DNA from: an uncultured Chlorobiaceae bacterium
Lineage (GTDB): Bacteria > Bacteroidota > Chlorobiia > Chlorobiales > Chlorobiaceae
Length of the DNA: 64,000 nucleotides
Reading direction: 5' to 3'
NCBI GenBank assembly: GCA_903940125.1
Contig: CAJAJL010000078.1
Location: 1-64,000 of the forward strand
Shown: piece by piece, positions 9,200 through 18,657 of the stretch
Layout of the letters: every line of letters starts with the position of its first letter
How positions within the stretch are numbered: position 1 is the first letter of the stretch
The notes under the pieces: generated by a model
The model's input: the letters and a program-made list of their open reading frames with translations, nothing else
What the model was told of the DNA's origin: nothing
The model's database searches: none
Translations under genes and position numbers: made by a program

Positions 9200-10994
9200 A
9201 ACATCTTCCGACAGAGTATCCGCAGCATTCAGATTTGCAGGTGCCCTGTTATGTATAGTAATGGCGCTTTCACTTTCCTCCTGCAACCGACACAAGGGCA
9301 GTAATGGGAAGGCTGGTAAAGGAAGCGCAGCTATGGATTCAACTCTGGTGATTGCCATGCTTGGGGATGCTGATTATCTGAATCCAGTTATCGGCGCAAC
9401 TGTTACCTCAAGCAATATTTTTGGCCTTATTTATCCCTCTCTGCTGCAAAGTGAGTTTGATACGACTACCGGTCTGATGAACTACATGGCCCTTGAAAAA
9501 AAACTACGGGAAGTAACTCCTGGCCAGGGCAAAAAAACACCTCAAGGGGCTCTCGCTAAGAGCTGGCGTCTCTCGGATGACCACAAAACGCTCACCTATA
9601 TTCTAAGACATGATGCCTTATGGGATGATGGCAAGCCAATTATATCAGCAGATTTCAAGTTTTCCTATCAGTTGTATGGTAATCCTGTGATTGCGAGCGC
9701 CCGTCAGCAGTACCTCGCAGAGTTGATAGGTGCCGACAAGGGTCGGATTGATTTTGATAAAGCCATTGAAACACCGAATGATACAACGCTGATCTTCAGG
9801 TTTTATAAACCGGTTCCTGAACATCTTGCACTTTTTCATACGTCGCTTACCCCGTTACCTGCTCATCGTTGGAAGGATGTCAAGCCCGAAGAGTTTCGTC
9901 ACTCCCCGCTCAATCTTGATCCGCTTGGAGCAGGCCCTTATAAGTTGAAGAACTGGCAGCAGCAGCAGGAAATTGTTCTTGTATCGAACCGGAAGTCGAA
10001 TCTTCCCAAGCCGGGAAATATTCCAGCTATCTCTTTCAAGGTTGTGCCTGATTATACTGTCAGGCTGACGCAGCTTCAGACTCGTGCAGTAGATGTTGTT
10101 GAAAATATCAAACCGGAAGATTTTACGGCTCTTTTGAAGGCAAATCATCAGCTTGAGATTAAAACGGTTGGTCTGAGAGTATATGACTATGTTGGCTGGG
10201 CTAATATCGACCAGGAAGAGTACAAGAAAAACGGCACATTTAAACCTCATCCTTTATTCGGTTCGGCGCGTGTGCGTCTTGCACTCACTACAGCTATCGA
10301 CCGCCAGGCGATCATTGATGGTTATCTCAAGCAATACGGCGTGGTCTGCAACAATGATATTTCACCATCGCTGAAATGGGCTTATAATAACCGGATTATT
10401 CCTCACGCATTTGATCCTTCCAAGGCTTCAGCATTACTCAAGGCAGAGGGCTGGCTTCCGGGTCCGGACGGTATTCTTCAAAAAAACGGCAAAAGGTTCA
10501 GTTTTGTTCTCTATACGAATGCGGGTAATGCGAGAAGAAACTATGCAAGTGTTATCATTCAGCAGAATCTTCGTGCTATTGGTATAGACTGCAAGCTCGA
10601 TGTACAGGAGTCCAATGTGTTTTTTGAGAATCTTCAGGCCCGGAAACTTGATGCATGGATGGCAGGCTGGTCAATCGGCCTGGAAATTGATCCTCTTGAT
10701 GTGTGGGGCTCAGATCTCAAAAAAAGCCGGTTTAATTTTGCGGGTTACCGCAATCCGAGAATTGATGAACTTTGCGAGCTTGCAAAGCAGAAAATGGATC
10801 CGGTGGGAGCTAAACCTTACTGGATTGAATATCAGGAAATACTTCATCGTGATCAACCGATCACCTTTCTCTACTGGATCAAGGAAACACAGGGCTTCAG
10901 CAAGAGAATTGAGAATGAAGATCTGAATATATCAGGGACTTTTTACAATGTCGACGACTGGAAGCTGCGGCCTTCAGCAAATGTTGCACAATAG
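9192..10994 (+). CDS. ABC-type peptide/oligosaccharide substrate-binding lipoprotein (SBP_bac_5)
   Basis: Extracytoplasmic solute-binding protein of family 5 (OppA/DppA type), about 600 residues. The N-terminus is a lipoprotein signal ending in the lipobox LSSC before NRHKGS, so the mature protein is lipid-anchored. Typical SBP_5 phrases are visible, for example AMLGDADYLNPVIG, ALAKSWRLSDDHKTLTYILR and the DAWMAGWS segment near the C-terminus. I chose the ATG at 9192 because AGAGAA lies eight bases upstream and the signal peptide begins there. The gene is coupled to hprK by overlap and is followed after six bases by one permease gene. The substrate is unknown. Confidence 0.88.
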   Translation: MIETSSDRVSAAFRFAGALLCIVMALSLSSCNRHKGSNGKAGKGSAAMDSTLVIAMLGDADYLNPVIGATVTSSNIFGLIYPSLLQSEFDTTTGLMNYMALEKKLREVTPGQGKKTPQGALAKSWRLSDDHKTLTYILRHDALWDDGKPIISADFKFSYQLYGNPVIASARQQYLAELIGADKGRIDFDKAIETPNDTTLIFRFYKPVPEHLALFHTSLTPLPAHRWKDVKPEEFRHSPLNLDPLGAGPYKLKNWQQQQEIVLVSNRKSNLPKPGNIPAISFKVVPDYTVRLTQLQTRAVDVVENIKPEDFTALLKANHQLEIKTVGLRVYDYVGWANIDQEEYKKNGTFKPHPLFGSARVRLALTTAIDRQAIIDGYLKQYGVVCNNDISPSLKWAYNNRIIPHAFDPSKASALLKAEGWLPGPDGILQKNGKRFSFVLYTNAGNARRNYASVIIQQNLRAIGIDCKLDVQESNVFFENLQARKLDAWMAGWSIGLEIDPLDVWGSDLKKSRFNFAGYRNPRIDELCELAKQKMDPVGAKPYWIEYQEILHRDQPITFLYWIKETQGFSKRIENEDLNISGTFYNVDDWKLRPSANVAQ

Positions 10995-11000
10995 CGCGTT

Positions 11001-11966
11001 ATGCTGATCTATATTTTAAAAAGGTTGTTGATTGCCGTTCCGTTGATTTTTGGTGTATTGACCCTTACGTTTTTCATCATCAGACTTGCGCCTGGAGATC
11101 CGGCAGCTTTTTTTATCCAGCCCGGAATCAGTCCGAATGTTGCAGAGCAGATCAGGGCTCAGTATGGACTTAACGATCCGTTGCCTGTCCAGTATTTCAA
11201 ATGGCTTGCCAATGTCCTTCAGGGTGATTTCGGCCGCAGTTTCAGTCGAGCCCAGCAGCCGGTATTCGATGTTATTGCTGAAGCATTGCCGATAACAGTG
11301 ACTATAGCTGGCCTGACACTTGTTGCAAATTTTACCTTCGGCATTCTTATCGGTATTATTTCTGCAGTTCGCCAGAATAGCTTTCTCGACAGGTTTTTGA
11401 CCGTGACGGCACTGTTCTTTTATTCAATGCCGGAGTTCTGGTTTGCACTCATGATGATTATTCTTTTTGCTCTGAAATTTCCTGTTTTTCCTGTTTCAGG
11501 CTTGAACGAGATTGGCGCGGAAAGTTACGGACCACTGGGTTTTCTCCTTGACCGCTTTTGGCATCTTGTTCTGCCGGTTACAGTTCTCAGCATTAATGGT
11601 GCTGCCGGTATTGCGCGCTATGTCAGGGGCAGCATGCTTGAAGTTATCCGACAGGACTATATACGCACAGCAAGAGCCAAGGGGTTGCCTGAAAAGGTAG
11701 TGATTTTAAAACATGCACTTCGAAACGCACTTCTTCCGGTTATTACTCTTATAGGAAGTTCTTTGCCTTTTATATTTAGTGGAGCTCTGTTTATAGAGGT
11801 TATTTTTGCTTTTCCCGGTATGGGCAGGGTTACGGTGGAAGCTATTTTTGCAAGGGATTACCCTCTGATTATTGCCAATACCTTTATTTCCGGTTCTCTG
11901 ATAGTGCTTGGCAATCTTTTTGCCGATGTTCTCTATGCTGTCGCAGATCCCAGGATAAAGCTCTGA
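11001..11966 (+). CDS. DppB/OppB-type ABC transporter permease
   Basis: Inner-membrane permease of 321 residues. It opens with the family hallmark YILKRLLIAVPLIFGV, followed by RLAPGDPA. Six hydrophobic segments are visible, and the cytoplasmic EAA loop reads RTARAKGLPEKVVILKHALRNA (about residues 217-238), the docking site for the ATPase. It sits six bases behind the binding lipoprotein. The usual second permease (DppC) and the two ATPases (DppD/F) are not here; the next gene is ruvB. It must either use partners encoded elsewhere or act as a homodimer. Confidence 0.92.
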   Translation: MLIYILKRLLIAVPLIFGVLTLTFFIIRLAPGDPAAFFIQPGISPNVAEQIRAQYGLNDPLPVQYFKWLANVLQGDFGRSFSRAQQPVFDVIAEALPITVTIAGLTLVANFTFGILIGIISAVRQNSFLDRFLTVTALFFYSMPEFWFALMMIILFALKFPVFPVSGLNEIGAESYGPLGFLLDRFWHLVLPVTVLSINGAAGIARYVRGSMLEVIRQDYIRTARAKGLPEKVVILKHALRNALLPVITLIGSSLPFIFSGALFIEVIFAFPGMGRVTVEAIFARDYPLIIANTFISGSLIVLGNLFADVLYAVADPRIKL

Positions 11967-11999
11967 ATATTTTAAAGATCAACCTGTAATATTTTCTGT

Positions 12000-13034
12000 T
12001 TGAGAATAGAACTGCTGAATACCCCCCCCGATGCCATTGAGACCAGGATCGAGGAACAAATTCGTCCGCTCAGTATGGATGACTTTGCCGGTCAGCAGCG
12101 GCTGACCGATAATCTGAAAGTTTTTATTTCAGCAGCCAGAATGAGGGGCGATGCTTTGGATCATGTGTTATTATCCGGTCCACCGGGGCTTGGAAAAACG
12201 ACGCTTGCCTATATTATTGCCTCAGAGATGGGAAGCAGCATCAAGTCAACCTCTGGACCTTTGCTCGACAAAGCCGGAAATCTTGCAGGACTGCTTACCG
12301 GTCTGCAAAAGGGCGATGTTTTGTTTATTGATGAAATTCATCGCATGCCTGCGGCTGTTGAGGAGTATCTCTATTCAGCCATGGAGGATTTCCGGATAGA
12401 TATCATGCTTGACAGCGGCCCCTCTGCAAGGGCGGTACAGCTGCGTATTGAACCCTTTACCCTGGTAGGGGCAACAACACGTTCCGGTCTTCTTACCTCG
12501 CCTCTCAGGGCAAGGTTCGGGATCAACAGTCGCTTTGATTACTATGCTCCTGAACTGCTTGAAAAAATCATTATAAGGGCTTCCGGTATTCTTGGAATTG
12601 GCATCGATGAAGAAGCTGCATCGGAAATTGCAGGACGTTCAAGAGGTACACCTCGTATTGCCAACAGGTTGCTCAGGCGTGCCAGAGATTTTGCGCAGGT
12701 AGACGGTGTTGAGCTTATCAATCGCTTTATTGCCATGAAGACTCTTGACTGTCTTGAAATTGATGAAGAAGGTCTGGATGATATGGATAAAAAGATCATG
12801 GAAACCATTGTCAACAAGTTTAATGGAGGGCCTGTCGGGATTGCTTCCCTTGCTGTGTCAGTTGGTGAAGAGCGTGATACGATTGAAGAGGTTTACGAGC
12901 CCTACCTTATTCAGGCAGGTTATCTGACAAGAACAACAAGGGGGAGGGTTGCAACACGTCAGGCGTTATTACGTTTTTCAACAGGTAGTGAAAGCAATGA
13001 ATACCCTTTGTTTGATGTACAGCTGGATCGGTAA
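12000..13034 (+). CDS. ruvB: Holliday junction branch migration ATPase RuvB
   Basis: Hexameric AAA+ motor that with RuvA drives branch migration of Holliday junctions. Of the 344 residues, the AAA+ core holds Walker A GPPGLGKTT (about 60-68) and Walker B DEIHR (about 111-115). Sensor motif VGATTRSG and a C-terminal winged-helix domain follow. The only upstream start giving a full RuvB N-terminus is the TTG at 12000, with no obvious Shine-Dalgarno. An in-frame ATG at 12075 would cut into the conserved start. A run of eight C (12022-12029) lies in codons 8-10. ruvA and ruvC are not in the window. Confidence 0.95.
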   Translation: MRIELLNTPPDAIETRIEEQIRPLSMDDFAGQQRLTDNLKVFISAARMRGDALDHVLLSGPPGLGKTTLAYIIASEMGSSIKSTSGPLLDKAGNLAGLLTGLQKGDVLFIDEIHRMPAAVEEYLYSAMEDFRIDIMLDSGPSARAVQLRIEPFTLVGATTRSGLLTSPLRARFGINSRFDYYAPELLEKIIIRASGILGIGIDEEAASEIAGRSRGTPRIANRLLRRARDFAQVDGVELINRFIAMKTLDCLEIDEEGLDDMDKKIMETIVNKFNGGPVGIASLAVSVGEERDTIEEVYEPYLIQAGYLTRTTRGRVATRQALLRFSTGSESNEYPLFDVQLDR

Positions 13035-13047
13035 GGTACAGCAAAAC

Positions 13048-14745
13048 ATGCTTTACAGCTGGCTTTTCTTCTCTTGTGTGCTTTCCGGTGCAATCTTCTC
13101 TCTTATTTTTCTTTCTTCATGTTCAACCCACCCCGTTCTTTCCGGGAAGTTGGCTTCCGACTCGATTGCTGAAGCCACAAAAAGAGAGTTTGTTGCTGCG
13201 ACACTATTGTGTGCCAAAGAAGAGTATCGGGAAGCGGCAGACAGTTATCAGAAACTCCTGGCAGATGAACCTTCAAATGCCGCAATTCATTATGCACTTT
13301 CAAAAGCATTCTTGGGTCTTGGCGTTATAGATTCCGCCCGTTTGTACAGCGAAAAAAGTGTTTTACTGAATCCGGGCAATAAATATTACCTGAGCTTTCT
13401 CGCCGGTATTGCGCATCATATGCATGATTTCGGAAGGGCAGCAGATCTGTACCGGCAGTTAGTTGTTCTTGAGCCGGGAAGTGCAGAACCTCTCTCTTCT
13501 CTTGCTCTGGAATACCTTGCCGCTGAGCAGCCTGAAAAAGCCCTATCTGTGTTTCAGGAAATTCTTGCCCTCGACCCGAAAGATAAGACAGCTCAGGCTC
13601 AGGTGTTGCTGATGGAAATAAAACTTCTTCATTATCATGATGCTATAAGCACTGTGATGGAGCTGATAGAGCAGGGAAATGAAAAAGACAAGCTCAGTCT
13701 TACACTCGGCGAACTCTATATGCAGACCGGACAGCATGAACTTGCTTTCAAGACGTTCAGGGATGTTTTACAAGAAAATCCTCGTTTTCTTCCTGCATGG
13801 CTTGCCCTGTTTGAAGTCTCGGTTCAGTCAAAAAACCGTCCTGTTTTTCTTGAAGATCTTAACCGTTTTTACAATACAAATCAGGTAAGTCTTGAACAGA
13901 AAATTGATCTTGCAAAACTGTTTGTTGTACGTTCATCTCAGGACAGCTCTTTTGTAGCGCCTTCTGTTGCCATGATTGATGAAATCAACAAGCGTCATCC
14001 CAACAACAGTAACGTCTATGCGCTCAGAGGTAATGTCAAACTGTTACATGGTCAGGAAGCCGCCTCTGTAGATGATTTCAAGAAGGCTCTGCTCCTTGAG
14101 TCTGGCAACATTGGAATCTGGGAAGATCTTGTTGCCGCCTATCTCACGCTGAAGGAGTACCGGCAGGCAGAGAAGACGGTTTCTGCCATAAAAAAGCGGT
14201 TTTCTAAACGGTCACTCAGGTTTAGAGCCCTCGAAGGGGAAGTCAGTTTTAAGACAGGTAACGTTAAAAAGGCAGTAATGCTCCTTGAAAAAGTTGTGCA
14301 GCCAAACGTTGCAAAAAAGGATAAACAGCTGTATCTGCAAGCAGGCAGCACTCTTGCTTTATGTTACGATAAGCTTGGGTTTCCTGATAAAAGCATTCAT
14401 CTCTACGAGAACATTCTTGATATTGATGCCGGCAATGTCTTTATGATGAACAATCTGGCCTATGTTCTTGCTGTGCAGGGAAAAGAACTGTCAAGAGCCA
14501 AAGAACTTGCGTTAAAAGCTGTTGCTGTAGAACCGGAAAATGCAAGCTACCTTGATACACTTGGCTGGGTACTCTTCAAATTGTCGGAGTATGACAACGC
14601 CCGGGATAATCTTGAAAAAGCAGCGGGAATAGATACTCATCAACCTGAAATACTTGATCATCTTGCCCAGGTATACGAGAAGCTCGGAAATCCTCAGAAA
14701 GCACAGGAGATGAAAATAAAGATGAATAAGCTTCAGAAGAAATAA
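13048..14745 (+). CDS. TPR-repeat lipoprotein
   Basis: A 565-residue protein beginning at the ATG 13048, 13 bases after ruvB. The start gives a lipoprotein signal with lipobox FLSSC, so it is probably anchored to the outer or inner membrane. The rest is a chain of tetratricopeptide repeats, for example units near 35-135, 140-240, 330-375 and 440-560 with the typical ALSVFQEILALDP and YLDTLGWVLFKLSEYDNA patterns. TPR proteins of this kind act as scaffolds. It could resemble PilW/BamD-like or exopolysaccharide assembly factors, but no specific partner is visible. Possibly co-transcribed with ruvB. Confidence 0.85.
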   Translation: MLYSWLFFSCVLSGAIFSLIFLSSCSTHPVLSGKLASDSIAEATKREFVAATLLCAKEEYREAADSYQKLLADEPSNAAIHYALSKAFLGLGVIDSARLYSEKSVLLNPGNKYYLSFLAGIAHHMHDFGRAADLYRQLVVLEPGSAEPLSSLALEYLAAEQPEKALSVFQEILALDPKDKTAQAQVLLMEIKLLHYHDAISTVMELIEQGNEKDKLSLTLGELYMQTGQHELAFKTFRDVLQENPRFLPAWLALFEVSVQSKNRPVFLEDLNRFYNTNQVSLEQKIDLAKLFVVRSSQDSSFVAPSVAMIDEINKRHPNNSNVYALRGNVKLLHGQEAASVDDFKKALLLESGNIGIWEDLVAAYLTLKEYRQAEKTVSAIKKRFSKRSLRFRALEGEVSFKTGNVKKAVMLLEKVVQPNVAKKDKQLYLQAGSTLALCYDKLGFPDKSIHLYENILDIDAGNVFMMNNLAYVLAVQGKELSRAKELALKAVAVEPENASYLDTLGWVLFKLSEYDNARDNLEKAAGIDTHQPEILDHLAQVYEKLGNPQKAQEMKIKMNKLQKK

Positions 14746-14780
14746 CGTTTTCCAACACTGTTCTTGTCGCGGCAGTGCAA

Positions 14781-14816
14781 AAAAAACGGCGGGTTTTATA
14801 TTCCGCCGCCGTTTTT
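14781..14816. terminator. bidirectional terminator between TPR gene and nifJ
   Basis: AAAAACGGCGG (14782-14792) pairs with CCGCCGTTTTT (14806-14816) around a 13-base loop. A and T tracts on both sides make it usable from either strand for the two convergent genes. Confidence 0.9.
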
Positions 14817-14845
14817 ACTGATGATTCCGATTTCAATGTGAGCTT

Positions 14846-17800
14846 TTACTGCTCATTATTGAAGGTGGTGCGTGCCGCCAGGTATTCGTAGTGAGCCCAC
14901 CGTGCATCCACCTCTTTCTGGATAGCCGCATAGTATTCGGCGGCCAGAACGGGGTGACTCTTTTTGAGCATTCTGAAACGGTTTTCCATGTCAAGGAAAT
15001 TGGCAACCGGTATTTTTGGCTTTTTCGAATCGAGAATAAGCGGATTTTTCCCTTCCAGCAAGCGCGCAGGATTGTAGCGGTAGAGTATCCAGTGTCCGGA
15101 ATCAACTGCAGCTTTCTGATTTTCCAGAGCCGTTGACATGTTGATGCCGTGGGCAATACAGTGTGAATAAGCGATAATGATTGACGGGCCGTTATAAGCC
15201 TCTGCTTCAAGGAATGCTCTCAGTGTCTGCTCGTCACGTGCGCCAAGCGCAACAGAGGCAACGTATGCAGTTCCGTAAGACATGGAAATCATTCCGAGAT
15301 CTTTTTTAGTAGCTGTACGGCCCGCAGCAGCAAATTTTGCCACTGCCGCTTTTGGAGTTGCTTTTGACGCCTGTCCTCCAGTATTTGAATAGACTTCGGT
15401 ATCAAGTACCAGAAGGTTGATATTTTTGTTTCCCGCTGTTATATGGTCAACACCGCCGTAACCGATGTCATAGGCCCAGCCATCACCTCCGACACCCCAG
15501 ACACTCTTTTTTACAAGCATATCGGCTACTGAAAGTAGATTTCTTGCATCGGAAGAATCGATGTGACGAAGCTTCTCCTTAAGAATGGCAACCCTTTTTC
15601 GTTGTTCAAAAATTTCCGGTTCACTGAGCTCTCGGGCATCAAGTATCTCGGTCGTGAGCGGATCACCTATTTCTGCAGAGACTCTTTGCAGCAGTTCGCA
15701 GGCATATTCACGCTGTTTATCGATGGAAATTCTAAAACCAAGAGCGAATTCAGCTGTATCTTCGAAAAGCGAGTTGGACCACGTCGGCCCACGACCTTCT
15801 GAATTGGTGGTATAAGGAGTTGTAGGGAGATTTCCGCCATAAATCGATGAACAACCGGTAGCATTGCCTACAACAAGACGGTCACCGAAGAGCTGCGTCA
15901 TGAGTTTTACATACGGCGTTTCACCACATCCGGAACATGCTCCTGAAAACTCAAACAAAGGTACCTGAAGCTGCTGTTCCTTTATCAGTTTTGTATTGAT
16001 TTTATTACGGTCAAATTCAGGTATGTTGAGATAATAGTTCCAGTTGTCAACCTCTGCATCTCTGAGTGGCAGCTGAGGTTTCATTGTCAGAGCTTTTCTC
16101 TCAGGGTTGGTTTTATCTCTCCCCGGGCAGACGTGTGCGCAGATTTCACATCCCGTACAGTCTTCTGGAGCGACCTGGATGGTGTATTTCATGCCTTCCC
16201 AGCTGGAACCCTTTGCTTCAGCAGATTTAAAAGTGTGTGGTGCGTTGGCAAGATATTTTGGATCATAGACCTTGGCACGGATGACCGCATGGGGGCATAC
16301 CATAGAGCATTTAGCGCATTGAATGCATAAATCTGGTTCCCAGATCGGAATTTCATCGGCAAGGTTACGTTTTTCAAATTTTGACGTTCCTGTAGGGTAG
16401 GTGCCGTCGGCTGGCAGATCGCTGACTGGAATGTCGTCCCCTTCACCGGCAATGATTTTTGCAAGGACATTACAGACAAAATCAGAGGCTTCACCAACAA
16501 TAGGTTCCCGGAGTTCTTTTTTACTGTCAGCAACAGAACCGATGGTGACCTGATGCAGATTAGCAAGAGTGTCATCTACAGCCTGTATATTCTGTCTGAC
16601 TACCTCATCGCCCTTTTTGCCATAAGTCTCTCTGATGGAGTTTTTGATCTGCTCAATAGCCTCTTCGCGGGGCAGTACTCCGGATATGGCAAAAAAGCAG
16701 GCCTGCATAATAGTGTTGATGCGTTGACCCATACCGCTGTGATGAGCGACGATATAAGCATCGATAGTGTAGAGCTTCGCCTCTTTCTTAATCAGGTGCT
16801 CCTGAACAACTTTTGGCAGTTTGTCCCAGAGTTCATCGGGCGCATACGGTGAGTTAAGCAGTAGCGTGCCTCCTTTCTTGAGATTTTTAAGGAGGTCAAT
16901 CATCTCAAGGAAAATCCAGTGATGACAGCCGATAAACTGGGCTTCAGTGATCAGATAAGTCGAATGAATCTCGTGCGGGCCAAAGCGCAGATGAGACGTT
17001 GTGATTGAACCGGCTTTTTTGGAGTCATAGACAAAATATCCCTGTGCATAGTTCGGTGTGTTTTCACCGATAATTTTAATGCTGTTCTTATTTGCCCCGA
17101 CTGTACCGTCTGATCCAAGGCCATAAAAGAGAGCCCTGAACATTTCATCCGGTTCTATAGTGAGTGTACGGTCATAGTCAAGGCTTGTATGGGTAACATC
17201 ATCATTGATGCCGATTGTAAAATGATTTTTCGGTTTTGCCAACGCCATGTTGTCGTAAACAGACTTGACCATTGCCGGAGTGAATTCTTTTGAAGAAAGA
17301 CCATACCTGCCGCCGGTAATATTCGGCAGCGTTTTCAGCAGACCATTCTGCACACCTTCAAGCAGTGCATTGACAATGTCAAGATAAAGTGGTTCTCCTG
17401 CACTTCCGGGCTCCTTGATGCGGTCAAGAATGGAAACAGATTTGACTGTTGCGGGTAATGCGCTGACAAATCTTTCGATATCAAACGGGCGGAACATGCG
17501 GGCATGGATGACGCCGACTTTTTCGCCCTGCTGGTTGAGATATTCAGCAGTTTCACGTGCGGCCTCGACACCTGATCCCATCATCACAATAACGCGATCA
17601 GCATCCGGAGCACCGTAGTACTGATAAAGTTTATAGTAACGTCCCGTCAGATCACCAAATTTATCCATCAATCGCTGAGTGATTCCGGGGCATGCATTGT
17701 AATAGCTGTTGACGGTTTCCCTTCCCTGAAAATAAACGTCCGGATTCTGCGATGTTCCGCGGAGGACTGGTGCGTCAGGGCTCATACGGCGGTTGCGGTG

Positions 17801-18406
17801 CGCTATAACGAGCTCATCGCTTATCATTGCTTTTATGATTTCATCAGAAACGACTTCGATTTTAGCAATCTCATGAGAAGTTCGGAACCCGTCGAAGAAA
17901 TGAAGGAATGGAACCCTTGATTCAAGTGTTGCTGCAGCGGAAATAAGACCCAAATCCATGACTTCCTGAACGGAACTTGATGCAAGCAGTGCAAAGCCTG
18001 TTCCGCGGACAGACATGACATCGCCATGATCACCGAAGATGGAAAGCGCCTGTCCCGCCAAGGAACGGGCTGACACGTGTATGACGCATGGAGTCAGTTC
18101 ACCTGCAATTTTATACATATTCGGAATCATCAGCAGAAGGCCCTGCGATGCCGTAAATGTCGTCGTCAATGCACCGGTCTGCAAAGCGCCATGTACCGCA
18201 GCAGCAGCTCCGGCCTCGCTCTGTAATTCATCAATTTTGGGAATTGTTCCCCAAATGTTCTTTTTTCCTTGAGCTGCCCATGCATCGGAATATTCACCCA
18301 TCGGCGATGCCGGAGTAATAGGGTAGATACAGATAACTTCACTGGTACGATAAGAGACATGAGCCAAGGCTTCATTTCCCTCCATTGTTTTATAAGTCCG
18401 GGTCAT
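14846..18406 (-). CDS. nifJ: pyruvate:ferredoxin (flavodoxin) oxidoreductase, single-chain
   Basis: Homodimeric pyruvate synthase/oxidoreductase, 1186 residues. In green sulfur bacteria it fixes CO2 onto acetyl-CoA with reduced ferredoxin, drawing pyruvate from the reductive TCA cycle. The domain order is as in the family: N-terminal pyrimidine-binding domain (YPITPASPMGEY near residue 30), the transketolase-C-like domain, and two 4Fe-4S motifs of ferredoxin type at about 690-760 (CIQCAKCSMVC and CTGCEICAHVC). The TPP domain with CSGCGETPY (near 822) and a proximal cluster follows. The start MTRTYKTMEGNEA is canonical. A 13-base palindrome sits about 40 bases upstream. Confidence 0.97.
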   Translation of the reverse strand: MTRTYKTMEGNEALAHVSYRTSEVICIYPITPASPMGEYSDAWAAQGKKNIWGTIPKIDELQSEAGAAAAVHGALQTGALTTTFTASQGLLLMIPNMYKIAGELTPCVIHVSARSLAGQALSIFGDHGDVMSVRGTGFALLASSSVQEVMDLGLISAAATLESRVPFLHFFDGFRTSHEIAKIEVVSDEIIKAMISDELVIAHRNRRMSPDAPVLRGTSQNPDVYFQGRETVNSYYNACPGITQRLMDKFGDLTGRYYKLYQYYGAPDADRVIVMMGSGVEAARETAEYLNQQGEKVGVIHARMFRPFDIERFVSALPATVKSVSILDRIKEPGSAGEPLYLDIVNALLEGVQNGLLKTLPNITGGRYGLSSKEFTPAMVKSVYDNMALAKPKNHFTIGINDDVTHTSLDYDRTLTIEPDEMFRALFYGLGSDGTVGANKNSIKIIGENTPNYAQGYFVYDSKKAGSITTSHLRFGPHEIHSTYLITEAQFIGCHHWIFLEMIDLLKNLKKGGTLLLNSPYAPDELWDKLPKVVQEHLIKKEAKLYTIDAYIVAHHSGMGQRINTIMQACFFAISGVLPREEAIEQIKNSIRETYGKKGDEVVRQNIQAVDDTLANLHQVTIGSVADSKKELREPIVGEASDFVCNVLAKIIAGEGDDIPVSDLPADGTYPTGTSKFEKRNLADEIPIWEPDLCIQCAKCSMVCPHAVIRAKVYDPKYLANAPHTFKSAEAKGSSWEGMKYTIQVAPEDCTGCEICAHVCPGRDKTNPERKALTMKPQLPLRDAEVDNWNYYLNIPEFDRNKINTKLIKEQQLQVPLFEFSGACSGCGETPYVKLMTQLFGDRLVVGNATGCSSIYGGNLPTTPYTTNSEGRGPTWSNSLFEDTAEFALGFRISIDKQREYACELLQRVSAEIGDPLTTEILDARELSEPEIFEQRKRVAILKEKLRHIDSSDARNLLSVADMLVKKSVWGVGGDGWAYDIGYGGVDHITAGNKNINLLVLDTEVYSNTGGQASKATPKAAVAKFAAAGRTATKKDLGMISMSYGTAYVASVALGARDEQTLRAFLEAEAYNGPSIIIAYSHCIAHGINMSTALENQKAAVDSGHWILYRYNPARLLEGKNPLILDSKKPKIPVANFLDMENRFRMLKKSHPVLAAEYYAAIQKEVDARWAHYEYLAARTTFNNEQ

Positions 18407-18446
18407 ACTGGCAGTCTCACTTGATTTTGTATTGATGAATTAGTAA

Positions 18447-18459
18447 AGTGCTGAGCACT
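18447..18459. promoter_or_regulatory. palindrome upstream of nifJ
   Basis: AGTGCT-G-AGCACT is a perfect interrupted palindrome centred about 47 bases before the nifJ start codon, inside the 251-base gap shared with the divergent rlmB. Its place and symmetry fit a dimeric repressor or activator site. No regulator is identified, and a 6+6 palindrome can arise by chance. Confidence 0.25.
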
Positions 18460-18657
18460 GATGTGAATACGCCGACGGAGCTAAAGAGTTCCAATCGCAG
18501 TTAAGAGAAATCAAATCGAGGCGATTAGAAAGATATTAAAAAAAATGATTTTTGATAAATTTAATTAGATTCCGGTTTTTACTATAGAGCCTGCTGATAG
18601 TGAGTAGCGGCAGTATCTTTTGCTATTCTTAATACTTAGATAAGGAAAAGAGGTCTT

